59,398 nt of DNA from Candidatus Merdicola faecigallinarum (GCA_018714565.1 DVNH01000016.1:1-59398); one strand, 5' to 3'. Numbered from the stretch's first letter, positions 26,702-35,274 are shown. Notes: a model not told the origin generated them from the letters alone. Translations and numbers: made by a program.

Positions 26702-26729
26702 TACCACTTTGTCACTCCCATGTGCATGG
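26702..26729 (+). other. attR: junction of element and feoB
   Basis: Element-side arm 26702-26717 plus core CCATGTGCATGG at 26718-26729. Joined to the arm at 17205-17220 it gives a 44-bp attP whose 21-nt half-sites match at 18 positions. Confidence 0.9.
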
Positions 26730-27574
26730 GATTTGGTTGTAACGCTGCAGGAGTCGTTGGATGTCGAATTATTGATTCACCTAGAGAAAAACTAATTGCA
26801 ATACTTACTAATAGTTTTGTTCCTTGTAATGGCAGATTTCCTTTTTTAATTACAATTTCTAGTATTTTTATTGCTGGTTTATGTGGTGGATTTACAGGCT
26901 CCTTACTTTCTACTTTTACTGTACTTTTTATTATATTACTAGGTGTATTTTTTACTTTATTCATTTCTAAAGTATTGTCAAAAACGATCTTAAAAGGGCT
27001 TCCTTCTTCTTTTGTTTTGGAACTTCCACCCTACCGCAAACCACAACTCGGAAGCATTTTAATTCGTTCTATTTTGGATCGAACTTTATTTGTATTAGGA
27101 AGAGCAATTGCGGTAGCAGCACCTTCTGGTATTGTAATATGGGTACTCGCTAATTTAACAATTGGAGGATGTAATTTACTTGATCTCATTGCTAATTTTT
27201 TTACCCCTCTTGCTCACTTAATGGGATTGGACGGTTATATTCTAACTGCTTTTATCTTAGGAATTCCAGCAAATGAAATTGTCCTTCCTATTCTTTTAAT
27301 GAGTTACTTAAAAACAAATTCTCTTGTTCGTATAGAAGATACATTTTATATTGGTCAAATTCTAGTTCAAAATGGCTGGACCCTACTTACTGCCATTAAT
27401 GTAATGATTTTTGCATTATTACATTTTCCTTGTAGTACTACTCTTATTACAATAAAAAAAGAAACCGGCAGTATAAAATGGAGTATTTTGTCTTTTATAC
27501 TACCAACCATTTGTGGAATTATTTTATGCATGTGTACAACAGCTATTTGGAATTTCGTCCATTTTTTGTGCTAA
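26718..27574 (+). pseudogene. feoB: feoB 3' half
   Basis: Resumes the FeoB family exactly where the 5' half stops: MCMGFGCNAAGVVGCR, then PREKLIAILTNSFVPCNGRFP, the gate and core membrane domain, and about six transmembrane helices to the normal C-terminus. The longer open frame back to 26645 is element sequence, not FeoB. There is no ribosome site at the junction. The ATG codons in the core could start a truncated membrane piece, but that would lack the GTPase. Confidence 0.95.
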
Positions 27575-27594
27575 AGAGAAAACTCTTTTCTATC

Positions 27595-27623
27595 TTGACT
27601 TTTCTTATATTTTTCTATATGAT
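27595..27623 (+). promoter_or_regulatory. Rubrerythrin promoter
   Basis: TTGACT, 17 nt, TATGAT. Transcription would begin near 27630, at the edge of repeat copy 4, so the repeat would form the 5' leader of the rubrerythrin mRNA. Confidence 0.75.
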
Positions 27624-27634
27624 ATAGGCAGAAA

Positions 27635-27747
27635 TAAGAAAAGTGGCTTCGCCACATGTGCAGATTACTTCGTAATCGCACAGACTAAGGTAACTTAACC
27701 TTGTTACTTCAGAAATTTCTAACGAAATTTCCTACGTAATAAAGAAA
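27635..27747 (+). repeat. Dispersed structured repeat, copy 4 (5' leader of rubrerythrin)
   Basis: Hairpin 2 reads GATTAC-TTC-GTAATC here, against GATTGC-TTC-GCAATC in copies 2 and 3: both sides changed together, keeping the pair. Flanking TGTGC/GCACA extends the stem. It ends just before the rubrerythrin SD (AGGAGG). Confidence 0.85.
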
Positions 27748-27761
27748 TAGGAGGTAGAAAA

Positions 27762-28295
27762 ATGGAATTAAAAGGATCAAAAACAGAAGCTAACTTGAAA
27801 GCTGCTTTCGCAGGAGAGTCAGAAGCTAGAAATAAATATACTTACTTTGCTAGTGTTGCAAAAAAAGAAGGATATGAACAAATTGCAGCATTATTTTTAG
27901 AAACAGCTGAAAATGAAAAAGAACACGCTAAACTTCACTTAAAATATTTAAATGGAATTGGTGACACAAAACAAAATTTAGCAGATGCAGCTGCTGGTGA
28001 AAATTACGAATGGACAGATATGTATGACAGATTTGCAAAAGAGGCAGAAGAAGAAGGATTTATGGAAATTGCAGCTACAATGAGAGGTATTGCAGCAATT
28101 GAAAAAGAACATGAAGAAAGATATCGTAAACTTCTTAAAAATCTTGAAGATGGAGAAGTTTTCCAAAAAGGAAGTATTGTTGTTTGGAAATGTAGAAATT
28201 GTGGACATATTGTAGTTGGTACGCAAGCTCCTTCTATTTGTCCTGTTTGTAAACATCCACAAAGCTTTTTTGAAGTAAAAGCTGAAAATTATTAA
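27762..28295 (+). CDS. rbr: Rubrerythrin
   Basis: 177 residues; a peroxide-reducing enzyme of anaerobes, cytoplasmic. The N-terminal four-helix diiron domain has ExxH-type ligands ([35 protein letters not shown]). The C-terminal rubredoxin-type iron site has two Cys pairs (WKCRNCGH ... CPVCKHP). SD AGGAGG. It has its own promoter and terminator and is bracketed by inverted repeat copies 4 and 5. Confidence 0.97.
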   Translation: MELKGSKTEANLKAAFAGESEARNKYTYFASVAKKEGYEQIAALFLETAENEKEHAKLHLKYLNGIGDTKQNLADAAAGENYEWTDMYDRFAKEAEEEGFMEIAATMRGIAAIEKEHEERYRKLLKNLEDGEVFQKGSIVVWKCRNCGHIVVGTQAPSICPVCKHPQSFFEVKAENY

Positions 28296-28335
28296 TACCA
28301 AAAGATTCATTTTAACTTTAATGTTTTTTCCAAAA

Positions 28336-28380
28336 AGAAAGAACAAAGTGATTTTTATATCCTTTGTTCTTTCTTTTTTA
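28336..28380 (+). terminator. Terminator of rubrerythrin
   Basis: AGAAAGAACAAAG / CTTTGTTCTTTCT 13-bp stem then TTTTTT. Confidence 0.9.
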
Positions 28381-28474
28381 TTGCTCCAGAAATTTCTGGA
28401 GCAACAAGGTTAAGTTTCTTTATTTCGTGCGATTGCGAAGCACTCTGTACATAGGGCGAAGCCACTTTTCTTAT
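28378..28474 (-). repeat. Dispersed structured repeat, copy 5
   Basis: Minus-strand copy between convergent rubrerythrin and rimO. Hairpin 3 is a perfect TTGCTCCAGAAA/TTTCTGGAGCAA palindrome, again with altered outer bases that still pair. Hairpin 2 is imperfect (GAGTGCTTCGCAATC). Confidence 0.85.
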
Positions 28475-28488
28475 TATTTTATATCAAC

Positions 28489-29793
28489 TTATTTTATTTC
28501 TGCAATTAGGTCATACTCTTTTGCATCTACAATTTCTACTTGAATAAAATCCCCTGTATGGCATTCTTTTGTATTTTTCACATATACAATACCATCAATT
28601 TCTAACATTTGCATATAAGTTCTTCCTATATAATATTTACCATCAAATGTTTTTCCATCAATTAATACTTCGTAACTTTTTCCTATATATTTTTCCTGTA
28701 CTTTTTGATCAATTTCTTTTTGCAAACTCATAATTTTATGATATCTACTTTTCTTCGTCATAGGATGAATTTGATCTGGTAATCTGGCTGCCGGTGTTCC
28801 TTCTTCCTTTGAATAAGAAAACGCACCTAAACGATCAAATTCTGTTTGTTTTACAAATTCATATAGTTCCTCGAATTCGTCTTTTGTTTCTCCTGGAAAC
28901 CCAACAATAAGTGTAGTTCGAATAATCACTTCTGGAATTTCTTCTCTTATTTTTTTTATGATATTTTTAATACTTTCTCCATTACTCTTTCGATTCATTC
29001 TTTTTAGAACGCGATCGGAAATATGCTGAATTGGAATATCAAAATATTTACATATATTTGAATTTTCCTTTACTACTTTGATTAGCTCTTCTGTAATTGT
29101 TTCTGGATAAGAGTACAAAAAGCGTATCCATTTAAATTCTTTTATATTCGCAAGGTCTTGTAATAATTCAGCTAGTTTTGGCTTTCCATATAAATCAATT
29201 CCATATTTTGTAGTATCTTGTGCAATTACAATAATTTCTTTGAACCCTCTTTGTGCTAAATTTCTTGCTTCTTCTAATATTTCCTCTTTTGGTCTACTGA
29301 TAAAAGGACCACGAATATATGGAATAGCACAATAGGTACAACGATTACTACATCCCTCTGCTATTTTTAAATATGCTGTCGTTTCACCTGTTGAAATTTC
29401 TCTTGTTTGATAGTTTAATTCAAAATGATTTTTTTCTTCTTCTTTTCTTATTGTTTTTTCAATTTCTTCCCACATCTTAGGATATTCGTCAATGGATATA
29501 AATAAATCCACCTCTGGAATTGCTTTTATTAATTCTTCCTTATATCTTTGTACTAGACATCCTGTTACAATCAAAAATTTACATTTTTTCTTTTTATATT
29601 CTGCCATTTCTAAAATAGTATTAATCGCTTCTTCTTTTGCTGATTCTATAAAACCACAAGTATTAATTACAATTACTTCTGCTTCATTTGGATTATTTAC
29701 AATAGTATCTTTGTTTTCTTTAAACATTCCAATCATCATTTCGGTATCTACTAAATTTTTGCTACAACCTAATGATACAAATCCGATTTTCAT
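28489..29793 (-). CDS. rimO: Ribosomal protein S12 methylthiotransferase
   Basis: 434 residues; radical-SAM enzyme that methylthiolates an Asp of ribosomal protein S12. The N-terminal UPF0004 domain has three Cys (SLGCSKN, NTCGFIE, VTGCLVQR) for one Fe-S cluster. The radical-SAM CxxxCxxC is CSNRCTYC. The C-terminal TRAM domain ends the protein. LVDTEMMIG and the S12-type length separate it from MiaB. The start overlaps the rng stop by four bases (ATGA). Confidence 0.95.
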   Translation of the reverse strand: MKIGFVSLGCSKNLVDTEMMIGMFKENKDTIVNNPNEAEVIVINTCGFIESAKEEAINTILEMAEYKKKKCKFLIVTGCLVQRYKEELIKAIPEVDLFISIDEYPKMWEEIEKTIRKEEEKNHFELNYQTREISTGETTAYLKIAEGCSNRCTYCAIPYIRGPFISRPKEEILEEARNLAQRGFKEIIVIAQDTTKYGIDLYGKPKLAELLQDLANIKEFKWIRFLYSYPETITEELIKVVKENSNICKYFDIPIQHISDRVLKRMNRKSNGESIKNIIKKIREEIPEVIIRTTLIVGFPGETKDEFEELYEFVKQTEFDRLGAFSYSKEEGTPAARLPDQIHPMTKKSRYHKIMSLQKEIDQKVQEKYIGKSYEVLIDGKTFDGKYYIGRTYMQMLEIDGIVYVKNTKECHTGDFIQVEIVDAKEYDLIAEIK

Positions 29794-31004
29794 TCTTCTT
29801 CACCCTTTTCTATTTGATAATTACTACATATATGTTTACGTGTCATTTCTAATAAATTTAGTTTTGTAAATCCTAAAATTTGTGTTTTTGAACGATCTTG
29901 CTTTAAATATTCTTCTAATTCCTCTATTATAATTTTTCTATCTTCTTCAGACTTCATATCGATATAATCAATAATAATAATACCTCCGATATCTCTTAAA
30001 CGAAGTTGCTTTGCAATTTCTTTACTTGCTTCTTTATTCACCTTTAATATTGTCTCTCCTACGTCTTGTTTCCCTGTATATTTTGCTGAATTTACATCGA
30101 TTGCAGTCAATGCTTCTGTTTTATCAATCGTAATAAACCCTCCACAATTCAACCATACTTTACGATTACACGCTTTTTCTAGTTGCTCTGCTAAGTCATA
30201 CCTTTGTAATAAATCTTCTTCCTTTAACTCTAATGTAATATTTACATTTTTCCCTAATTCTTCTAAATCTTTTTTTATCTCTTGATAGGATTCTTTTGTA
30301 TTTGTTGTTATTCTTTCGATTCCATGATCCATGGTATCCATAATCAATTTTTTTAAGATATCATCATTTTTCTCTATCAATTTTGGATAGCTATCTGTAA
30401 GTTCAAATTCTTTTTGAATATAGTTCCATCTTTTTTCTAGTAACTGTAAGTCTTTCAAGATTTCTTCTTCTTGCTTTCCTCTACATGAAGTTCTTATAAT
30501 TACTCCCATATAATTCGGTAAATATTTTTCTACAATTTTTTTCAGTCTTTCAATCTCTTCTTTTTCTTCTATTTTTTGTGAAATAGTAACAATATTTGTA
30601 TTTGGCATTAATACTAAATATCTACTCACTAAACTTAAATGAGTAGACACTCTTGCTCCTTTTTTATCATTGCTATCTTTCTTTACTTCTACTAAAATTG
30701 GCATTCCAACTCGAATTACCTGTTTAATATCTTTTACCATCTCTTCGTTTTGATTTTCGCTATCTTTTACGATATCTTTCTTTGGTAAAATATCTTTTAA
30801 GTGAATAAATGCATTTTTCGTTTCACCTATATCAACAAATGCCGCTTGCATTCCAGGTAAAATATTTCTAACTTTTCCTACATAAATATTTCCTTCTAAT
30901 CGTTTTATTCTATTGTTTTGCTCGTACTTTTCGATTAATTTTCCATCTTGTATAAAAGCAATTATTCTTTTGTCTTGTTTTTCATTAATAATTAATTCTT
31001 GCAT
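29790..31004 (-). CDS. rng: Ribonuclease E/G family
   Basis: 404 residues; endonuclease for rRNA/mRNA processing. An S1 domain near the N-terminus (EGNIYVGKVRNILPGMQAAFVDIG) and the catalytic DNase I-like part with metal-binding Asp in TAIDVNSAKYTG and IIIIDYIDMK. It is short, without the long E. coli RNase E tail, so it is the RNase G type. Operon pth-rng-rimO. Confidence 0.93.
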   Translation of the reverse strand: MQELIINEKQDKRIIAFIQDGKLIEKYEQNNRIKRLEGNIYVGKVRNILPGMQAAFVDIGETKNAFIHLKDILPKKDIVKDSENQNEEMVKDIKQVIRVGMPILVEVKKDSNDKKGARVSTHLSLVSRYLVLMPNTNIVTISQKIEEKEEIERLKKIVEKYLPNYMGVIIRTSCRGKQEEEILKDLQLLEKRWNYIQKEFELTDSYPKLIEKNDDILKKLIMDTMDHGIERITTNTKESYQEIKKDLEELGKNVNITLELKEEDLLQRYDLAEQLEKACNRKVWLNCGGFITIDKTEALTAIDVNSAKYTGKQDVGETILKVNKEASKEIAKQLRLRDIGGIIIIDYIDMKSEEDRKIIIEELEEYLKQDRSKTQILGFTKLNLLEMTRKHICSNYQIEKGEEE

Positions 31005-31013
31005 CTTTTCTCC

Positions 31014-31574
31014 CTACTCATTATATTGATTCATTGCTTTATCGATACCATTTTCTATGATTGCTTCAATTGCTTTTGCTGCTTTTTTTGTTGATTTTCT
31101 TAATTCTTCCAACTCTTCTTCTGGAACATATCCGATTACATAATCAATAATATTCTCATCTTCTTTTGGTCTTCCTATTCCAATTCGAACTCTTGGAAAA
31201 TCTTCTCTTCCCATCATTTGCACAACAGATTTCATTCCATTATGAGTTCCTGGTCCCCCTTTTTTTCTAATTTTGATTGTTCCTATTGGTAAATCCATAT
31301 CGTCATAGATAACAATTATATGATCTGGTTCTATCTTAAAAAAATTCGCAAATTGGATTAAACTCTTTCCACTCAAATTCATAAAAGTTTGAGGTTTTAA
31401 CAAGATTACCTTTTCTCCCGCTATTACTCCATTTCCATATAATCCTTCAAACTTTGTTTTCTTAACTTCAATTTGATTATGATTCGAAAGTTCATTTATA
31501 ACATCAAATCCCATATTATGCCTCGTATTTGCATAATCTCTTTCTGGGTTTCCTAGTCCTACAATTAAAAACAT
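31014..31574 (-). CDS. pth: Peptidyl-tRNA hydrolase
   Basis: 186 residues; releases peptides from peptidyl-tRNA. Family motifs: VGLGNPERDYANTRHNMGFDV (catalytic His in RHNMG), KPQTFMNLSGKS, YDDMDLPIG, GGPGTHNGMKS. First gene of the pth-rng-rimO operon. Confidence 0.96.
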   Translation of the reverse strand: MFLIVGLGNPERDYANTRHNMGFDVINELSNHNQIEVKKTKFEGLYGNGVIAGEKVILLKPQTFMNLSGKSLIQFANFFKIEPDHIIVIYDDMDLPIGTIKIRKKGGPGTHNGMKSVVQMMGREDFPRVRIGIGRPKEDENIIDYVIGYVPEEELEELRKSTKKAAKAIEAIIENGIDKAMNQYNE

Positions 31575-31731
31575 TTTGCTCTCTCTCCTATTTATTTTTC
31601 TATCCTATTTTAACCTTTATTTACATAATTTTCAAGTATTTTAATGAATTTAACAGTTACCTTGCCTTATATAAGACAATACTGAATTCATTTAAATAAA
31701 ATTAATTTTTATATTACTCTTTAAAAGAAAA

Positions 31732-31770
31732 AAACTCTTTATATAATTATTTTTATATAAAGAGTTTTTT
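31732..31770 (-). terminator. Terminator of VanW-family gene
   Basis: AAACTCTTTATATAA / TTATATAAAGAGTTT stem flanked by T-runs on both strands. Confidence 0.85.
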
Positions 31771-31815
31771 ATATCAACTTCTTTTAAAATTTTCTATTTG
31801 ATTTTGATACTTATT

Positions 31816-33309
31816 TTAATGCCTTTTATAAGTATCTCGATTAATAATTCCTGAGCTAATTACTTGACCATTTTGTTTTACGGTTTTGTATGTAACAGAT
31901 TTTATCGAAGTTGCTGTCGTACTAATTACTTTTGAACTTAGTTCAACTTGATATTCGTTTTGCTGTCTTAAACCATATAATTCAAATTTCGCAACTCCCC
32001 CACTTACTGAACATATAATTTTAATTGGATATTCTCGATTATTTTTAAACTTAAAATCAATTGCTCCATAAACAACTGTCGCATCTAATCCAGGATCTGA
32101 ATAAGAGGGAACAAATTGATGATTTCTTCTTTCTACAATCTCTAAATTTGCATACAATACAGCATTATATAGTGTAGTAGAAATTTGACAAATTCCTCCT
32201 GCTAATCCATCTACCACTTTTCCATCTTGATAAATTGGCGCATCTTTATATCCCGCTTCAATCGTTCTCTTTCCAACTACTTTATTAAAAGAAAACGTCT
32301 CTCCTGGCATAACTACAGTTCCATTTATTTTATTGGATGCTAAGATTAAGTTAGTAGTTCTATCTCTATCCCTCGCATTATATCTTGTTGAAAATGAAGA
32401 AATTAAATCTGGAAATGCTTCATTTCCAATCATATTTGTTGTAACAGATGGTGCAATATATTTTAGTGGAATACTATACTCTGCTTTTTCCTCTGCTAAA
32501 ATCGCTTTTGCTTCTTCTACGCTAATTGCAAAATCCACACCGTTTTCATGTGGATGTACCACATAAGGGTTTGTTGTATAATAAGCATCTACTGGTGCTT
32601 TATAAATTTCTTGATGTATTTTTTCGATATCAATTTCGTTAGGTGAAGCCTCTTTGGTGATCATTTCCACTTTCTGATCAATATAAGATAAATCTTGAAT
32701 CGCTTGTTCTATTTTGTTTGTTGTTTGCTCAACATCTACTACCTGTCCTTTAGAGCCTTTTGTTATGATCAATTCGTCTCCTTCTATATAATAACTACTT
32801 TGTATTACCGTATCTGGTAACTTAGTAGAAACATCTTCTAATTCTTTTGTTAATATTTCCTGATCTACTGTAAGGATCGGATCAATATTAATATTAGAAA
32901 CCATTGTTTTTAGTACTTCTACTGTATTAATAATGATATTACTATCTCTTCCTATTTCATAAGCTTTTTCTAATGCAGAATCGATATCAAATCTTGCATT
33001 AATTTGCTTTAGATTAACTGTTGTTTCATATTCGTTATGTACTAGAGATAAATTTTCCGACATTTTTTCTTTTATTGCCTGTTCTATTTTATATCTTGCT
33101 TCCTGCTTGTTTAATCCTGAAACATTAACACCTTTAACAAATACTCCGGATACAATCTTATCGTTTGATGTACTATATGCTGCAATTCCCATAAAGATTG
33201 AGATTATAATCATAAAAAAAGCTGTAATTAATATAACAAAAACTTTCCAATTACTTGATGTATCTTGCAAAATTTCAAAATGATTTTCCTTTTCATTTTT
33301 GTTTTTCAT
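31816..33309 (-). CDS. VanW-family membrane-anchored wall protein
   Basis: About 497 residues. One N-terminal transmembrane helix (about 20-45) is followed by two peptidoglycan-binding-type (PG_binding_4) repeats (GVNVSGLNKQEA and a second). The VanW domain follows (ATTNLILASNKINGTVV-type start, PGETFSFN, GGICQISTTLYNA), then a G5-like C-terminus. Extracytoplasmic; common in Clostridia, exact role in the wall unknown. ATG at 33309 is preferred: AGGAG lies 11 nt upstream, whereas it almost touches the ATG at 33318. Confidence 0.9.
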   Translation of the reverse strand: MKNKNEKENHFEILQDTSSNWKVFVILITAFFMIIISIFMGIAAYSTSNDKIVSGVFVKGVNVSGLNKQEARYKIEQAIKEKMSENLSLVHNEYETTVNLKQINARFDIDSALEKAYEIGRDSNIIINTVEVLKTMVSNINIDPILTVDQEILTKELEDVSTKLPDTVIQSSYYIEGDELIITKGSKGQVVDVEQTTNKIEQAIQDLSYIDQKVEMITKEASPNEIDIEKIHQEIYKAPVDAYYTTNPYVVHPHENGVDFAISVEEAKAILAEEKAEYSIPLKYIAPSVTTNMIGNEAFPDLISSFSTRYNARDRDRTTNLILASNKINGTVVMPGETFSFNKVVGKRTIEAGYKDAPIYQDGKVVDGLAGGICQISTTLYNAVLYANLEIVERRNHQFVPSYSDPGLDATVVYGAIDFKFKNNREYPIKIICSVSGGVAKFELYGLRQQNEYQVELSSKVISTTATSIKSVTYKTVKQNGQVISSGIINRDTYKRH

Positions 33310-33523
33310 ATTGTGCATTTCTCCTATCTTTTATTCTTATCTATTCTATTATAATTTCTGTTTTTTTTCTACTTTTTTTTACAATTTTTCTATAATTTCT
33401 GTTACTACTTAATATCCAATTTCTTTCTTATATGTTAAATTTTACTAATGATTTACAAAATTTTATCTTTTTTTCTTTACGCCATTTTATTTAACTGATA
33501 TAATATGAGCTAGAGGTGATCTT

Positions 33524-33832
33524 GTGGAAAAACAGACTAAATTACTTCGTTACTTAATTCTATTAAAATATGAAAGTATTCGTGCTTTTGCCAAATTGAT
33601 CGAAGTTCCGTACTCTACCGTTTGTGTTTCTTTAAAAAGAGGAATCGATCGCACTTCAATAAAAACTGTGATTAAAATATGTAGTGCATTAGAAATTAAT
33701 ATTGATGATTTAGTAGATGAAAGATTTGATAAACTTATTTCACCTGAAATAGAAATTTTAATACAGAATGCCAAACATTTATCTAATAATCAAGTGGAAG
33801 AAATACAAGATTTTATTCATTCTCTAAACTAA
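33524..33832 (+). CDS. Small XRE-like HTH regulator
   Basis: 102 residues; GTG start with AGAGGTGAT upstream. The N-terminal 70 residues form a Cro/C1-type HTH (SIRAFAKLIEVPYSTVCVSLKRG, IKICSALEINIDDLV). The C-terminal helix may dimerise. Target unknown; it stands alone with a terminator at 33906. Confidence 0.8.
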   Translation: MEKQTKLLRYLILLKYESIRAFAKLIEVPYSTVCVSLKRGIDRTSIKTVIKICSALEINIDDLVDERFDKLISPEIEILIQNAKHLSNNQVEEIQDFIHSLN

Positions 33833-33905
33833 ATATTCATTTTCTAAAATAAATTTAACGTCGTTTTATTATTTTTTTAAGAATACTTTTACTGTAATGA
33901 TTTTG

Positions 33906-33941
33906 AAGTTATCTATTTTTGTTTAGATAACTTTATTTTTT
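33906..33941 (+). terminator. Terminator after HTH gene
   Basis: AAGTTATCTA / TAGATAACTT 10-bp stem followed by TATTTTTTT. Confidence 0.8.
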
Positions 33942-34037
33942 TGAAAAAAATTTTTATTCTCCCTTTTTTCGACAGACTTTTCACTTTTTCTTTGTTATGC
34001 TATTTAAGATACACAAAAGAAAAGGGGGATGATTATT

Positions 34038-34172
34038 GTGCAAAAAGTAGGTACAATTACTATAGATGTTTTTCGAAAATCAGATAATACAAAAACTTTT
34101 GAGATACAGTCAGATTCTGATGATATATTACCTGTCTCTTATGTTATCGAAGATACTTTAAAGAAATATTAG
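34038..34172 (+). CDS. Small ORF, 44 aa, unknown
   Basis: GTG start 9 nt after AAAGGGGG; the nearer in-frame ATG at 34029 abuts the SD. Begins MQKVGTITIDVFRKS, ends IEDTLKKY. Own terminator directly at the stop codon. No family recognised, but the gene-like start, size and terminator make it credible. Confidence 0.6.
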   Translation: MQKVGTITIDVFRKSDNTKTFEIQSDSDDILPVSYVIEDTLKKY

Positions 34173-34196
34173 ACTAACAAATTGTTAGTCTTTTTT
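34172..34196 (+). terminator. Terminator of 44-aa ORF
   Basis: GACTAAC / GTTAGTC stem with loop AAATT and T6. Confidence 0.85.
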
Positions 34197-34268
34197 ATTG
34201 CTCCATTTTTACTTTTTATTACAATTATGTTATAATAATAAATACAACAATCAAAGGAGGCTTTATAG

Positions 34269-34490
34269 ATGGAGAAATACGCAACAGTAGAAATTCTATA
34301 TCCTACAGGAAAAAGAGTAACTTTTAATCACGTCGCCCTTGGTACAAACTTTAAATTCGGAACAGATGCTCAATACTGTCACTTTTGTGACAAAGATGGA
34401 TTATGGCATTTTGTTCAGGGTGCTATTGTAACTGTTGATGAAGAAACTCCAAAAGATGCAGAATTTGCATCAGAAGAGGCTGTACCGTAA
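34269..34490 (+). CDS. Small protein, 73 aa, unknown
   Basis: SD AAAGGAGG and ATG. Begins MEKYATVEILYPTGK; contains YCHFCDKDG, a single CxxC, and an acidic C-terminus. It may bind a metal; no family recognised. The stop codon lies in the loop of its terminator hairpin. Confidence 0.7.
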   Translation: MEKYATVEILYPTGKRVTFNHVALGTNFKFGTDAQYCHFCDKDGLWHFVQGAIVTVDEETPKDAEFASEEAVP

Positions 34491-34504
34491 GGTACAGCTT
34501 TTTT
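34479..34504 (+). terminator. Terminator of 73-aa gene
   Basis: GCTGTACC / GGTACAGC around the stop codon, then T6. Confidence 0.85.
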
Positions 34505-34555
34505 CCTTTTTTATTATATATATTAAATTAATATAATAAAAAAAGGGAAAAAATC

Positions 34556-34584
34556 TTGACATATTCGAAATAAAATGTTATTAT
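34556..34584 (+). promoter_or_regulatory. Promoter of tRNA-Arg
   Basis: TTGACA, 17 nt, TATTAT, 26 nt before the tRNA. Confidence 0.85.
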
Positions 34585-34610
34585 ATGTATTGCATTTGGG
34601 AAAGTGACTT

Positions 34611-34687
<77 letters not shown>

Positions 34688-34689
34688 TA

Positions 34690-34727
34690 AGAAAAACCTT
34701 GATTCTAATAGTTATCAAGGTTTTTTA
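34690..34727 (+). terminator. Terminator of tRNA-Arg
   Basis: AAAAACCTTGAT / ATCAAGGTTTTTT with a 10-nt loop. Confidence 0.85.
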
Positions 34728-34805
34728 TTTTTCTTTTTTATATTCTATTACATCTATTTTTTTACTTTTTTCTGTTGTGTAGTGTGTCAAAAAAGTGTGT
34801 CAAAA

Positions 34806-34961
34806 TTATCGTTTTGATATCATATTTTTATCAAAATCAATTTTAAAATATTTACAAATGTTTTTGCAACATTCAACAACTATTAGGTCTTTACCTATTT
34901 TTTCTTTTTCAATATCCATAAAAGCATACACTTCTACCTCTTTTCTTTCATCTCTTACCAT
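34806..34961 (-). CDS. Small ORF, 51 aa, next to tRNA-Arg
   Basis: ATG at 34961 with AAGGAG 7 nt upstream; the longer frame to 34997 has no RBS. Begins MVRDERKEVEVYAFMD and ends FDKNMISKR; a Cys-rich middle (VECCKNIC). Unknown. It ends about 120 nt from the tRNA and may be the last prophage gene. Two near-direct GTGTGTCAAAA repeats lie just beyond its stop (34778-34805). The 313 bp from 34962 to 35274 are AT-rich with only a short ACAGG/CCTGT hairpin and no gene. Confidence 0.5.
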   Translation of the reverse strand: MVRDERKEVEVYAFMDIEKEKIGKDLIVVECCKNICKYFKIDFDKNMISKR

Positions 34962-35274
34962 ATCATTTCTCCTTTTCTTTTGTATTAGAATAAGCATACC
35001 ATGTTTTCATTTCGAAATAAAATCGGATTTCGACAAAACAGGAAAAACCTGTAAAAGAAAATCTTTAAATAGCTTATTCTATCAAATAAAAATTTTTTTC
35101 ACTTTTTCTTTTTCGACATCTTTTGATATTATTTTACATTTTTTTCTTTCAAAATGTAAGGCGGAACTTTCTTAAATTTTTTATACCGCATTTTTTGTCG
35201 AATTTTGGAGAATTTATACGAAAGAGTTGATCTATTATACAAAACTCATTTTTTTGCAAAAATTGGGATTTAGG

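Larger units (their letters stand above)
17193..26717. mobile_element. 9,525-bp serine-recombinase element integrated in feoB
   Basis: Bounded by identical 12-bp cores at the two feoB breakpoints. It carries, in order, a GT2 glycosyltransferase, a polysaccharide deacetylase, a repeat copy, a serine recombinase plus small ORF, copA, copZ, cadA, an HMA protein and an ArsR/CadC repressor. There are no conjugation or replication genes, so it would be mobilised in trans or act as a non-conjugative island. Removing it restores feoB in frame. The recombinase sits centrally rather than at an end, which is unusual. Confidence 0.9.

Noticed and set aside
26645..26717. N-terminal 24 codons of the open frame leading into the feoB 3' half
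   Set aside because: They lie in the element, overlap the cadC promoter and operator 2, and have no FeoB similarity; read as chance open frame.
1869..28474. Dispersed repeat as ordinary intrinsic terminators
   Set aside because: Hairpin 3 is followed by A's, not T's, in the conserved orientation, and on the other strand the T's come before the stem. Genes beside it (tRNA-Met, rpoD, rubrerythrin) have separate clear terminators.
33833..34037. Hidden gene between the HTH regulator and the 44-aa ORF
   Set aside because: Only a terminator and AT-rich promoter-like sequence; no frame with an RBS.
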